Shown here in pieces: positions 53,400 to 62,846 of a DNA stretch of 64,000 bases. The notes below the pieces were generated by a model, which did not search any database, was not told the origin of the DNA, and saw only the letters and a program-made list of their open reading frames with translations. Made by a program: the position numbers and the translations under genes. The stretch comes from Lentimicrobium sp. Its GTDB lineage: Bacteria > Bacteroidota > Bacteroidia > Bacteroidales > Lentimicrobiaceae. Within the stretch, counting starts at the first letter, position 1. Each line of letters starts with the position of its first letter. The DNA is taken from assembly GCA_023957275.1 (NCBI GenBank), contig JAMLHF010000005.1, positions 1 to 64,000 of the forward strand, given 5' to 3'.

Positions 53400-56300
53400 T
53401 TATCTGATACTTACCTTACGGGTAACGATTCCCTTTTCAGTATTGATGTTCAGCAGGTAAAGGCCTTGCGCAAGTCCGGTAGTTTCGAAACGGAATTCGT
53501 TGGCATTTACAGCAGATTCATAAACCACCTGACCGGCAAAATTCACCAGTCTGATGTTTTCGATCCTGCTGTCGCCGGTGATATTCAGTATTCCGTTTGA
53601 AGGATTCGGATACACGCTGAATGAAGCAGCCTCGGGCTTGCTGATGCCTGTGGTAAAGGTAATCTCCACGTCATCGATCATAAATACAAAGCGGTCGTTC
53701 GATACGCACTGGATGGCGACATAAACCTCCTGACCTTCATAAGCGGCAAGATCATAGCTTACAAATGTCCATGCATCAGCCGGTGCATCAATGGGGCCTG
53801 CAAGGGTGGTGAAACTGCCCGGGTTCATATCGGTGGTTGAAACCTTGATATTATAGGTCTCAAGTCCATACTGATCAGTATAGGATTTAACCCAGAAAGC
53901 AAGTGCAGGATCTTCGCCAAGCATAATTTTCGGCGAAATCATCCAGTCGTCATTCACTGCAGGCGGAACAGAGGCAAAGCAGGCTCCGAAACGCAGTCCG
54001 CCGTGTGGCTCCATATCTGTCACAACAGGTGTGGTTTGAGCAGGATTAAATGCAATGTATGACATGGGTTCTCCCGTGTGGGGGAAAGTGATGCCTTCAA
54101 ATCCGTAGGTGTTGCCACCATCTCCGTCAACTGCGGTCCATTCGCCGAAAGTGAGAGAGAAATCTTCCAGATCTTCAAAATCCAGAATAATACCGGTGGT
54201 GCTTCCGCCTTCAATAACCGCAACTGCAGCATTTGAGTTTTCCGATTCACCTTCGGCGTAAAGTGCCCTGACATGATATTCATAAGTGCCCGGCTCCAGG
54301 TCATTGTCGTCATAGAAAAGTTCAGTAACGGTGGCGGTGTTGATCATTGCGCCGTCGCGGTACACATTATAACCCAACAGTTCGCGTGAAGCGTGGTTGC
54401 GGGCGGGAATAGGCAACTGATTATTGATGGTGTAGCCATTGGTACGTGCTGACAATTCAAGAGCACCTTTCAGCGCAGGGTTGAATGTAGCAGGCGTTGC
54501 ACTGAGCTCGCGGATTTTTCCATCAGTATACTGTACAACGGCACGGATCAGATAAGCCTCAGTCCATGCTTCCCAGGTGCCGGCGTGATCATAGTCCCAT
54601 GAGCGGCCATTGTTCAGGGCTTCATCATATCCAACGAAGGTTGTTTCGTTGAGTGAGCCAAATCCAACCACAAAGTCACCGGTAACCATCAGGTTGGCAG
54701 CGGTTATATCTATTTCCATCCAGCCTTCTTCAAGGGCATTGGCAGATTCGCTGTAGAGCATTGTGGTAGATGGGGCAGAGCCTTCCCATCCGTAAACTTC
54801 TGCATCAAAGGCGCCATCGCCACCTTCTAAAGTAACGTAATACTTCAGTTTAAGAACCTGACATGGGCCCTGGGGCGACATGTGGGTTGACATGGCATAA
54901 CCAACATAACTATAGGCGCCGGTAGGCAGTTCATTGTCATAAATCAGTTCTTCGATGGTACCTGTTCCGCCACCCGGAGCGTTCCAGGTAAGGTGAACAT
55001 CGTTTCCGCTTACGGCAGCCTGCAGATCGGTAGGAGGATCGAGGGGCATTCCGGAAGAGACAATCATATGAACCGGTACATTTACCGTAGCGGTTGTACT
55101 GTTGTTGGTGATTACCAGGGTTGCATTGTAGGTATCTGCAGCAAGTCCGGTTGCATCCATTGTTACGGTAACCTCGGTGCTTGTGCCGGCGGCGGTGGTA
55201 CCTGAGGTTTCAGCAACGCTCAGCCAGCTTGCTGTACCGGGATCAATGGCAATGCTCCAGGTGAGGTCTTCATCACCGTTGTTGGTAATGGTCAGTGTTT
55301 CGGTTGCCTGGGCGTCCGGTTGCAGGGTTGCATTGATTTCCATCGGGCTTACGGCAATCTGGGGACCGGTGGCTCCGGCGGCAAGATCGCCGATCATGCG
55401 GTACATGCCACCATTGTATTGGTTTTCGTTGAAACCGCCTGCATAACCTACGGTGCTGCTGAAGAAGTCAGCTGCAAGGAATTGTTTGCTTCCGGTTCCG
55501 CCGAAAAGTGTCCAGGTAGATCCGCCATCATGACTATAGGAAATGCCTGTTGCTCCGGTAGCTGCTCCGGTTGAAACATAGGTATTTTCTGTGCCAGGAA
55601 CAAAGTTAATGTCATTGGTAAGGAAAGCGCCGGCCGGGGTGATGTTTTCCCAGGTATCACCGCCATCACTGGTACGGCGAACCTGAACAGGGGCGGTAGT
55701 CTGAGCCACAATGCCATTCATGGGGTCTTTGAAAGCAATCACATTGATACCACCATTGGCTGCCGCAGTAATATTTGCATTTGAAACCCTCCAGGTAAGT
55801 CCTTTGTCGTCAGAGATGAAAACTCTTCCCTTGTTGGTACCGAACAACACGGTATTGCCGGTAACTTCAATACATGATGTCCATCCGCCTTCACCTGAAA
55901 TCGGAGTGCCGTTGGTAATATTGGCAGCAGGTACTCTTTCCCAGGTAGATCCGCCGTTGCTGGTGGTGTAAATTTCAAAATAACCGTCTTTTACGTCTCC
56001 GTGGCACATACCTTCCTGCTCATTCCAGAAATATACGTTGTTTGCAAAAGAAGCAGAACCCTGCAAAGCGCCTGGAAGCTGAGTCCAGGTAGTTCCTCCG
56101 TTGGTGGTTTTATAAATACCGCAGGTGTTGTTCTGGTTGCCAGTGCCATTGTAGAGCGCTACATATGCAACGTTATCACTTATGCCGCAGATGTTTCCGA
56201 TGCCATAGGTGGTACCTCCCATTATCTGGCCCGTTGTCCAGGTTGCACCACCGTCGGTGGTTCTGGTAAATTCATTGATGGTTGATCCGGTGCCCGAACC

Positions 56301-57524
56301 GTCATAAGCAGCTGCCCATGCCACGTTCTCATTTACAGCATGAATATAATTAATACCACGCGACGGACTCACGAAACCGCTGTTCTGGATGATCCAGCCA
56401 ACGGGGTTGTCGCCCGGCATTACGCCAATAATAGCCCTGTTGTCGTCATTGAAGTTATTGCCCCCGGGATTCAGTGATCCGATGGCAAAATAACCATTGT
56501 AGGATCCCGACCATCCCCAGTTGAAGTGGAATTTGTTATCGCTCATGCGATAGCCGTCGCAGATCCATGCGTGGCCGCCGCTGGCGGTGCTCGATCCTGC
56601 ATAATAAACAGGACGGGCGGCATCAAGTTCTGTGCGGAGCAGGGTGTACCAGTCAGCCATCAGCGGATAATCAGTTTTGCTTTTTAGCTCGGCAGTGGGT
56701 GCGAAGTTAAAATAGTTGACCAATGCGAAAGGAACGTCTTCGCTGAAGGCTCCTGAACCATCGGCACCATACTGCATATTTACCGATACCCCCGCATGAT
56801 ACATAAGGGTTGCAACTGCAGCGTTGGCCGTAGTTACATTGTTTGGCATCGCAGCATAATTGTAGGTAGCAGCTCCAAAGTCAGCTGACTGTATGCCATA
56901 GGTAGGATGCATATAACTGTGATATCCAATTCCCGAGGTCGGGAAATTGTGGTATTTCATCAACACCGACATGGTAGTGGCAACGCAGCCTGTCCATGCC
57001 CTGCCGCAGGAGCCGAATCCGGCGCCCGGCTCAACCGGACAAAGCGCGTTATAATAGCATCCCTGATCCCAGGTGGTGGTAACCAGCGGTGTTACATCCA
57101 TAATTTCACGCTCCATGTTATTATTCAGGATATTGTCCCAAACGGGGCGGGTGGCAGAATTGTCCATACGTGAAGTCGCAAGGGTTGCAATCTCGCGGCT
57201 GTAATTTTCAATCCATGCCTGTGCAGCCGGATTGTAGACTTCTGCATCAAGGGTTCCGCTGTGCGAATAGCCCAGAACGGGAATAGATGCATCGTCGGCT
57301 GCTACCATCACAAAACCTCCTGAAGTGAAAGTAAAGGTGTAGATGGTGGTGATGCCGTCAGTGGCATTTTCAAGGGTTCCGCTTACCGAATAATCAGTAA
57401 TTGAAGCCGGAGCATTATGAACATAGTAGTTCACTGCTACCTGCTCAGCTGTTTTTTTGTCAACCGGGTTGGCAGAAACTGCCAATGTTAACAATGCCAG
57501 CGCAAGGGTAAAGATTCTCTTCAT
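53400..57524 (-). CDS. secreted C10 (streptopain-type) peptidase with Asp-box repeats and T9SS tail
   Basis: A 1374-residue secreted protein. Domains in order: leader (1-18), a Spi-like propeptide to about 140, and the C10 cysteine-peptidase domain (about 150-390) with C180 in TGCVATTMSVLMKYH and H318 in SGGHAWICDGY. Next come six Asp-box repeats (RTTDGGATW, KTTNGGTTW, TTSNGGSTW, ISDDKGLTW, RTSDGGDTW, YSHDGGSTW), then a BACON-like domain (TLTITNNGDEDLTWSI). Fibronectin-III (PPTDLQAAVSGNDVHLTW) and a cleaved-adhesin-type jelly roll (ILDFEDLEDFSLTFGEW) follow. The C-terminal T9SS type A tail is VYPNPSNGILNITG ... GLYLLNINTEKGIVTRKVSI. The start is the ATG at 57524. It is likely to be surface-bound and degrade protein. 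Confidence 0.93.
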   Translation of the reverse strand: MKRIFTLALALLTLAVSANPVDKKTAEQVAVNYYVHNAPASITDYSVSGTLENATDGITTIYTFTFTSGGFVMVAADDASIPVLGYSHSGTLDAEVYNPAAQAWIENYSREIATLATSRMDNSATRPVWDNILNNNMEREIMDVTPLVTTTWDQGCYYNALCPVEPGAGFGSCGRAWTGCVATTMSVLMKYHNFPTSGIGYHSYMHPTYGIQSADFGAATYNYAAMPNNVTTANAAVATLMYHAGVSVNMQYGADGSGAFSEDVPFALVNYFNFAPTAELKSKTDYPLMADWYTLLRTELDAARPVYYAGSSTASGGHAWICDGYRMSDNKFHFNWGWSGSYNGYFAIGSLNPGGNNFNDDNRAIIGVMPGDNPVGWIIQNSGFVSPSRGINYIHAVNENVAWAAAYDGSGTGSTINEFTRTTDGGATWTTGQIMGGTTYGIGNICGISDNVAYVALYNGTGNQNNTCGIYKTTNGGTTWTQLPGALQGSASFANNVYFWNEQEGMCHGDVKDGYFEIYTTSNGGSTWERVPAANITNGTPISGEGGWTSCIEVTGNTVLFGTNKGRVFISDDKGLTWRVSNANITAAANGGINVIAFKDPMNGIVAQTTAPVQVRRTSDGGDTWENITPAGAFLTNDINFVPGTENTYVSTGAATGATGISYSHDGGSTWTLFGGTGSKQFLAADFFSSTVGYAGGFNENQYNGGMYRMIGDLAAGATGPQIAVSPMEINATLQPDAQATETLTITNNGDEDLTWSIAIDPGTASWLSVAETSGTTAAGTSTEVTVTMDATGLAADTYNATLVITNNSTTATVNVPVHMIVSSGMPLDPPTDLQAAVSGNDVHLTWNAPGGGTGTIEELIYDNELPTGAYSYVGYAMSTHMSPQGPCQVLKLKYYVTLEGGDGAFDAEVYGWEGSAPSTTMLYSESANALEEGWMEIDITAANLMVTGDFVVGFGSLNETTFVGYDEALNNGRSWDYDHAGTWEAWTEAYLIRAVVQYTDGKIRELSATPATFNPALKGALELSARTNGYTINNQLPIPARNHASRELLGYNVYRDGAMINTATVTELFYDDNDLEPGTYEYHVRALYAEGESENSNAAVAVIEGGSTTGIILDFEDLEDFSLTFGEWTAVDGDGGNTYGFEGITFPHTGEPMSYIAFNPAQTTPVVTDMEPHGGLRFGACFASVPPAVNDDWMISPKIMLGEDPALAFWVKSYTDQYGLETYNIKVSTTDMNPGSFTTLAGPIDAPADAWTFVSYDLAAYEGQEVYVAIQCVSNDRFVFMIDDVEITFTTGISKPEAASFSVYPNPSNGILNITGDSRIENIRLVNFAGQVVYESAVNANEFRFETTGLAQGLYLLNINTEKGIVTRKVSIR

Positions 57525-57687
57525 TTTTGAATGAAAATTTAGTGAATGAAAAATTGATTGAAATGAAATTTCAGCAGTCAATTCATGCTAATGCATAAAG
57601 GATTCCAAAGATTGGACGGACAAATATAAGATTTAATCAATAAGATATGCTTTTAAGGGCAGGAAAATCATGAAACATTTTTGAACA

Positions 57688-58347
57688 CTATTCTGCAATG
57701 CCTGTCAGCAAATCCACGAGTTCAGCGGGAGATGGGATGATCAGGTCAGGATTTTCGGCCTCAATCTCTCCCCGCGAACCGTATCCATATAAAACCCCGG
57801 CGGAGGAGATACCTGTCAGTTTTGCACCTCTGATATCATGGTAACGGTCGCCGATCATTATTATCTCTTTTCCGGGCAGTATGCCGTGTTTCTGAAGGGT
57901 GTAGGTGATCAGTTCCGCCTTGTCGCTGCGATTGCCGTTGATTTCGCAGCCCGAAACCATTTCAAGGAATCTGCTCAAGCCTGCTTTTTCCACAATCTTT
58001 GACGCGTATATCCCGGCTTTTGAGGTCACCAGGCTCACGCTCAGTCCCATGGATACAAGCTTTTCAAGCGCACCGGGGATGCCCGGGTATACTGTAAATA
58101 AATTCATTCCTTCGCGCCCGTAAAATTCACGGTAAATCGCTGTGGCTTCTTCTGCTTTATGGTCGCTGAAGCCAAATAAAGTTTTGAAAGACTGCCGCAA
58201 GGGCGGACCGATGAATGGATTCAACTCCTCTTCGCTGCAGGGAGCGGGAATCCCCATTTCCATGAGTGTGTGTAAAACCGATCTGAAAATGCCGGGTTTC
58301 GAGTCGATCAAAGTACCGTCAAGGTCGAAAAAAAGGTGTGTGTACAT
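57688..58347 (-). CDS. HAD-family phosphatase (phosphoglycolate-phosphatase-like)
   Basis: A 219-residue HAD hydrolase with a C1 cap. Motif I is FFDLDGTLIDSKPG near the N-terminus, motif II is SLVTSKAGIYA, motif III has the lysine of SDKAELITYTL, and motif IV is IIMIGDRYHDIRGAKLTGI. This fits the PGP/GPH group, usually acting on phosphoglycolate or other small phosphates. The substrate is not certain. It is separated from the C10 peptidase gene by 163 bp and from the operon at 58660 by 312 bp. Confidence 0.93.
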   Translation of the reverse strand: MYTHLFFDLDGTLIDSKPGIFRSVLHTLMEMGIPAPCSEEELNPFIGPPLRQSFKTLFGFSDHKAEEATAIYREFYGREGMNLFTVYPGIPGALEKLVSMGLSVSLVTSKAGIYASKIVEKAGLSRFLEMVSGCEINGNRSDKAELITYTLQKHGILPGKEIIMIGDRYHDIRGAKLTGISSAGVLYGYGSRGEIEAENPDLIIPSPAELVDLLTGIAE

Positions 58348-58605
58348 TGTATTATCTGGTCACTTAGTGGTGAAAAAATCTGTATTGAATGATAGTCTTA
58401 CATAAAAAGCAGGAAATGTTCTAAGAACCATCCATTTGATTTCAGCTATTTTAACATCCCGAAAGATTAACAGATTATTTGATTCAGGCAAAATCAGTAC
58501 CGGACTGGAAACGGGTTATGACCATTTAAACCGCAGGTTGACGAATCCGTATGATTTCTGCCGGTGAAATTAAATATTTGGCTGCGAAAGCCACACCTTT
58601 TATTG

Positions 58606-58636
58606 AAAAAAAAGGCCGGTCCGTAATGAACCGGCC
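58606..58636 (-). terminator. rho-independent terminator of the aconitase-family operon
   Basis: GGCCGGT (58614-58620) pairs with ACCGGCC (58630-58636); on the minus strand it is followed by eight T (plus-strand A tract 58606-58613). It lies 24 bp after the stop at 58660. The rest of the gap (58348-58605) shows no gene. Confidence 0.85.
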
Positions 58637-58659
58637 AATGACGTTTTAACAAGCACTGT

Positions 58660-60465
58660 TTACAGCAGGCCGCCGTTTTTGTATATCTGCAACTGTGCAT
58701 CATAAAATTTATTGATGCGGGTGGACTTGCCTTTACTCAAATTGGTGAGATCGCCGGTGGTGAAGTTAACACGGATTACATCACCTGTTTCCATTGAGGT
58801 TTCTTCGAGCATCCCTTCTGCATAGGTAAGAATCGGAAGGGCGGCATTGATGGCGTTTCTTTCATAGATGGCTCCGTATGATTCAGCAATGATACACTGA
58901 ACACCCAGCGCCTTAAAACAGTCAACTGCCTGCTGGCGTGAACTTCCGGCTCCGAAGTTTTTGGTAGTAACCACGATATCCCCGGGCCGCGCCTTTTTGG
59001 CAAAATCCTCATAACCTTTCAGATTGTCGAAAGTGTACTGACCCATTTCATTTATGTCGGTAATGGCCAGGTAGCGGTTGTGGAAGATCATATCAGTATC
59101 GATATCGTCTTTACGGATAACCCAGACACGGCCTTCAACAGTGGTTTTTACCTCTGCGGGGACCTTTTTTTCTTTAACGGTCGTTTGTGTGGCGCCCTCG
59201 GTTTTGGTGAATACGGCAGGTTGCTCCGGGATATTCATCGGGTCGGTGATGTATCCTGCCACTGCTGATGCAGCCACTGTTGCCGGGGATGCAAGGTATA
59301 CATATCCTTTGCCCTGCTTACCTGCAAAATTCCGGTTTCCGGTGCTGATGGTCACCTCTTCCGGTCCGTTCTGCCCGACCTGCCCGGCTGCGCAACCTGC
59401 GCAACCTGCGTTAGAAACCAGCGCCCCGGCATCCTTGAAGATTTTGATCAACCCCTCATTCAGCGCCTGTTGCCAGATTTCGTCGGTTGAAGGGACAATT
59501 TTAAGGACAACGCCGGGTGCAACTTTACGGCCTTTCAGGATTTCCGCGGTAATCCTGAGGTCCTCAATACGTCCGTTGGTACAGCTTCCGATAAAAGCGG
59601 AATCGATTTTCTTTTTCATTACCGATTCCAGCGGGGCATTGTCGTGGGGATGGCCGGGATTGGCCACCATGGGTACAAACCTGCTGATGTCGATATCAAA
59701 AGTTTTGGTATAAACAGCATCACCGTCGGCCACAACCGGGGTATAGCGCTTGCCGGTCAATGTCTGCAAGGCGTCAAGTACTTTTTCGTTGGGTGTAAAC
59801 AGAATGATGATGGCGCCCATCTCCGTGGCCATGGACGAAATGGTAATCCTTTCATCAAGGGTCAGCGCTTCAACGGCATCCCCATAAACTTCCACGCTGT
59901 ATCCCAGCAGTTTGTTTGCCCCGAAGACCGACAGCAGATTGAGCACAATATCCTTTGCAGTGACATTGGCAGGGAGTTTCCCGTTCAGGTTGAGTTTCAC
60001 CGATTCAGGAACCTTAAACCAAACAGCCCCTTTGGCCCAGGCAGCGGCAATGTCCTGATCGCCCATTCCTTGTCCGAAAGCACCGATTGCTCCCATAATA
60101 TTTGCATGGGAGTCGGTGGAAACAAAGGTTGATCCCGGAAAGACAAATCCCTTGTCGATGGCGAGATGGGTTCCGATGCCTGCATCTACATCATAAACAG
60201 GGATATCGTGCTGCCTGGCATACATTCGGCAGAACTGCTGATTGGCCGCATATTTCTGGTCGGAACCGCCGGGGTTGCAATCGAAGGTGAAAACGGTATG
60301 TCTGGGATCTGCAACCGAAAGGCCGTTGTCAAGCAGGTTTTTTACCACATTGGCGCCGCCGAAGTCACGTGCGGCCCGGGTATCGATAAACACGTCAATG
60401 ATATCTCCCGGTTTTACGGTTTCCTGATCCGAATGACTGGCCAGGATTTTTTCAATAATTGTCAT
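58660..60465 (-). CDS. aconitase-family hydratase, fused large and small domains
   Basis: A 601-residue protein joining both parts of the LeuC/LeuD (isopropylmalate isomerase-like) fold. The large part (1-415) has TFVSTDSHANIMGAIGAFGQ, SAFIGSCTNGRIEDL and GCAGCAAGQVG, supplying the three cysteines of the [4Fe-4S] cluster. After a linker rich in K/E/T, the swivel part (about 445-601) contains DDIDTDMIFHNRYL and NFGAGSSRQQAVDCFKALG. Its partner downstream-operon gene set includes an isocitrate-dehydrogenase-like enzyme, so the most economical role is aconitase of the TCA cycle. Isopropylmalate or homoaconitate cannot be excluded by motif alone. The ATG at 60465 is clear; the HD-like gene ends upstream 15 bp away. 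Confidence 0.9.
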   Translation of the reverse strand: MTIIEKILASHSDQETVKPGDIIDVFIDTRAARDFGGANVVKNLLDNGLSVADPRHTVFTFDCNPGGSDQKYAANQQFCRMYARQHDIPVYDVDAGIGTHLAIDKGFVFPGSTFVSTDSHANIMGAIGAFGQGMGDQDIAAAWAKGAVWFKVPESVKLNLNGKLPANVTAKDIVLNLLSVFGANKLLGYSVEVYGDAVEALTLDERITISSMATEMGAIIILFTPNEKVLDALQTLTGKRYTPVVADGDAVYTKTFDIDISRFVPMVANPGHPHDNAPLESVMKKKIDSAFIGSCTNGRIEDLRITAEILKGRKVAPGVVLKIVPSTDEIWQQALNEGLIKIFKDAGALVSNAGCAGCAAGQVGQNGPEEVTISTGNRNFAGKQGKGYVYLASPATVAASAVAGYITDPMNIPEQPAVFTKTEGATQTTVKEKKVPAEVKTTVEGRVWVIRKDDIDTDMIFHNRYLAITDINEMGQYTFDNLKGYEDFAKKARPGDIVVTTKNFGAGSSRQQAVDCFKALGVQCIIAESYGAIYERNAINAALPILTYAEGMLEETSMETGDVIRVNFTTGDLTNLSKGKSTRINKFYDAQLQIYKNGGLL

Positions 60466-60480
60466 GATGCTTATTGTTTT

Positions 60481-61053
60481 TCAGATTTTTAATCGTTCAC
60501 GGAAGGGTTCGAAAGTCATAAAATCGGCATGATGAACCACATAGGCTTCCACGGAACGTTTTACCATGTTTCCTTCGCCGGCATGGGTGGCGATGATATG
60601 ACAAACTGCTGCCGGTACGCCGCACATTTCGGCCAGTGAAACGCCTGAAAAGGGATGGCGGAGGTATTTTCCATAACTGCCCTGAACCGATTTTCCGTCT
60701 TTCATTTCATACTCAAGCAGTTTTCCAACGTCTGCCAGGATGGCGCCTGCGATCAGCACATCCATATCTACCGGCAGGTCATTTCTGAAGAAAAGGTTCA
60801 TCTGGTTTCCGCAATCTTTGGCGATATGAACCACCGCGCGTTTGTGATCCATAAAGGTAACCTTCAGATCAGGCCCGGCCAGAAGGGTGAACGGAATGCT
60901 GTTCAGGTCGGCCGGGGTGAGCACACTTTTCTGAAGCGCCAGCGCCCAGGTATTGGTGGTGGTTTCACGCAGCGCGGCATCTTTGATCCATTCCAGTTCG
61001 GGCCAAAGTTCCTGCGCCTGTTTGATAAATTCAGGGTTGATCTCAGGGGTCAT
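60481..61053 (-). CDS. HD-like protein with altered HD motif
   Basis: A 190-residue protein with HD-domain architecture: H76 in RAVVHIA, then AILADVGKLLEYE where the conserved HD pair reads AD (A107-D108), H133 in YLRHPFSG, H157 in IIATHAGEGN and D177 in VVHHADF. Loss of the first histidine of the pair suggests a changed metal site or a regulatory role. The gene sits between the isocitrate-dehydrogenase-like gene and the aconitase-like gene, 15 bp from the latter, and is likely read with them. It may sense or act on a small molecule in this pathway; nothing more is predictable. Confidence 0.82.
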   Translation of the reverse strand: MTPEINPEFIKQAQELWPELEWIKDAALRETTTNTWALALQKSVLTPADLNSIPFTLLAGPDLKVTFMDHKRAVVHIAKDCGNQMNLFFRNDLPVDMDVLIAGAILADVGKLLEYEMKDGKSVQGSYGKYLRHPFSGVSLAEMCGVPAAVCHIIATHAGEGNMVKRSVEAYVVHHADFMTFEPFRERLKI

Positions 61054-61078
61054 AGCTGTTTCTTTTTTTTATGAATAA

Positions 61079-61111
61079 ACTCCCCTTTGCCTTTATAAAA
61101 CAAAGGGGAGT
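61079..61111 (-). terminator. strong hairpin between the dehydrogenase and HD-like genes
   Basis: ACTCCCCTTTG / CAAAGGGGAGT (61079-61089, 61101-61111), perfect 11-bp arms with an 11-nt loop. The minus-strand sequence after it has no long T-run, so it may be a partial terminator or an mRNA stabiliser that sets different levels of the genes. Confidence 0.6.
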
Positions 61112-61137
61112 ATCAGTGAATTAATTTCAGTCGTCGT

Positions 61138-62337
61138 TTACTTCAGTTTTGCAATGATAGCGTCAGCCATCTGACGGGTTGAAGCAGCTCCCTGATTTAC
61201 AACATCCGGCGTTCCGCGGAGCTTGAGCATATCGTATGCCCGCACTTCACCTTCAGCAACCACTTCCATTACAGCCTTGCGGATGCGGCCGGCAGTTTCA
61301 TCTTCATTCAGGTGCTCAAGCATCATTACGGCCGAAAGTATCATGGCAACCGGGTTTACAATGCTGGTTTCGTAATCAGCATATTTAGGTGCGGATCCAT
61401 GGGTCGGCTCAAATACGCCGATTCCGTTTTCGGGATTGAACTGGGCGCTGGTAGCGAACCCGAGACCCCCGATCAGACCGGCAAAGGCATCGGATACAAT
61501 ATCGCCGAACATATTACCGGCCACAATTACGTTATAATTCTCGGGATTTTTGGTCAGCCACATCATCATGGCATCGATATTCACATCTTCTACCCTGATG
61601 CCCGGGTATTCGGCCTTGCTCATCTCCTGAGCTATCTTAAGCATCATGCCAGAGGTTTCGCGGATTACGTTTGGCTTTTCGCACACAGTAATTTTATCGA
61701 AACCGCGTTTTTTGGCATATTCGAAAGCCGCTTTCACAATACGTGAAGTGTATTTTTTTGTGAAGATGCGGGTGGATACTGCCAGCTCGGGACGGGGACA
61801 CCAGGCGAAATTATCTTTGAATTTCGGATGGGTCATCAATGCGTCATATACCTGGTCGCCCGGATTGGTCCATTCTACTCCGCCGTAAAGACCTTCGGTA
61901 TTCTGACGGAAAATCATCACATCCACCACCGGTTCTTCCGGATTGCCATCCTTGCCGCGGCGGATAAAGTTGAGCGGGTTACCCGGCAACGTCTGGCAGG
62001 GGCGCATACAGATATCAAGGTCGAACTTCTGGCGCATGCTTACGATCGGACTGTAATAAGTAAAACCTTTGCCCTGAAGTTCGGGAGCGAGCTCTGCCGC
62101 GGCCTTGTCCTTGGGTTTTGAAGTGATGGCTCCGAAGAGGGCAATTTTGTGCTTTTTCAGAAGCTCAATGGTGCGGTCGGGCAAGGGATTGCCTTCTTTG
62201 CACCAGAATTCCCAGCCTATGTCGCCATGAACATACTCTGCGTCAAATCCCGCGGCTTCAAGCACCCTGATGGTTTCTTCGAGTACAACTTTTCCAATGC
62301 CATCACCAGGCAAGGTTACAATAGTTCTTTTTGCCAT
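61138..62337 (-). CDS. isocitrate/isopropylmalate dehydrogenase family enzyme
   Basis: A 399-residue beta-decarboxylating dehydrogenase. TIVTLPGDGIGKVVLEETIR starts it. The substrate loop reads VMIFRQNTEGLYGGVEWTN; the later segments DAMMMWLTKNPENYNVIVAGNMFGDIVSDAFAGL and EPTHGSAPKYADYETSIVNP carry the metal-binding aspartates and the nucleotide loop. Isocitrate is the most likely substrate because an aconitase-like gene follows in the operon, but the signature is not the classic E. coli Icd form, and NAD versus NADP use is open. The ATG at 62337 is clear; upstream lies a 509-bp gap. Confidence 0.9.
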   Translation of the reverse strand: MAKRTIVTLPGDGIGKVVLEETIRVLEAAGFDAEYVHGDIGWEFWCKEGNPLPDRTIELLKKHKIALFGAITSKPKDKAAAELAPELQGKGFTYYSPIVSMRQKFDLDICMRPCQTLPGNPLNFIRRGKDGNPEEPVVDVMIFRQNTEGLYGGVEWTNPGDQVYDALMTHPKFKDNFAWCPRPELAVSTRIFTKKYTSRIVKAAFEYAKKRGFDKITVCEKPNVIRETSGMMLKIAQEMSKAEYPGIRVEDVNIDAMMMWLTKNPENYNVIVAGNMFGDIVSDAFAGLIGGLGFATSAQFNPENGIGVFEPTHGSAPKYADYETSIVNPVAMILSAVMMLEHLNEDETAGRIRKAVMEVVAEGEVRAYDMLKLRGTPDVVNQGAASTRQMADAIIAKLK

Positions 62338-62846
62338 TTCTTATAATTTTTAGTTGTGATTTGGTTCCGATCAACGTGTCAAAAATATGGAACAAAACTA
62401 AAATGGCAAGTAATACATAGAAATAATTTTAAGCTGATTTCTTGCATGTATATTTAATAATCTATACATGTCATATACTGGTTAAAAGCCTCTTAATCAA
62501 TGCCTGACTGATGCCCGGGTATGCCGGATTTTGACTTTCTGCCTGATTTTTTCAATTATCATCATAGTATATTACAGGGTAATGTTCGTTTTATGGATTG
62601 GCTATCTGACAATTGAAGTACATTTTTTACGGGTGAGTCAGGTTTTGTTTCCTGTCAGGAGATTCGAAAGCTCAAATTAACAACGGAACTCTGCTTAAGA
62701 CTTTAAGCCGGAAGGTCTTAACCAGTTTAGTATTTTCGGATTCTTCACCATTCCGGTATGTTTCCGGAAGGGCAGATGTTTTGCCTGACCTTATAATTTG
62801 GGATACTTTCGTAAATTTGCGGGCTGAAGCCGGATAAATTCCTGAA
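62338..62846. other. divergent intergenic region, about 509 bp
   Basis: This gap separates two divergent genes. It is A+T rich near the dehydrogenase start (AAATAATTTTAAGC, TATTTAATAATCTATAC). A promoter for each side is expected, but I could not place a convincing pair. No RNA gene or known riboswitch shape was recognised. Confidence 0.4.
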
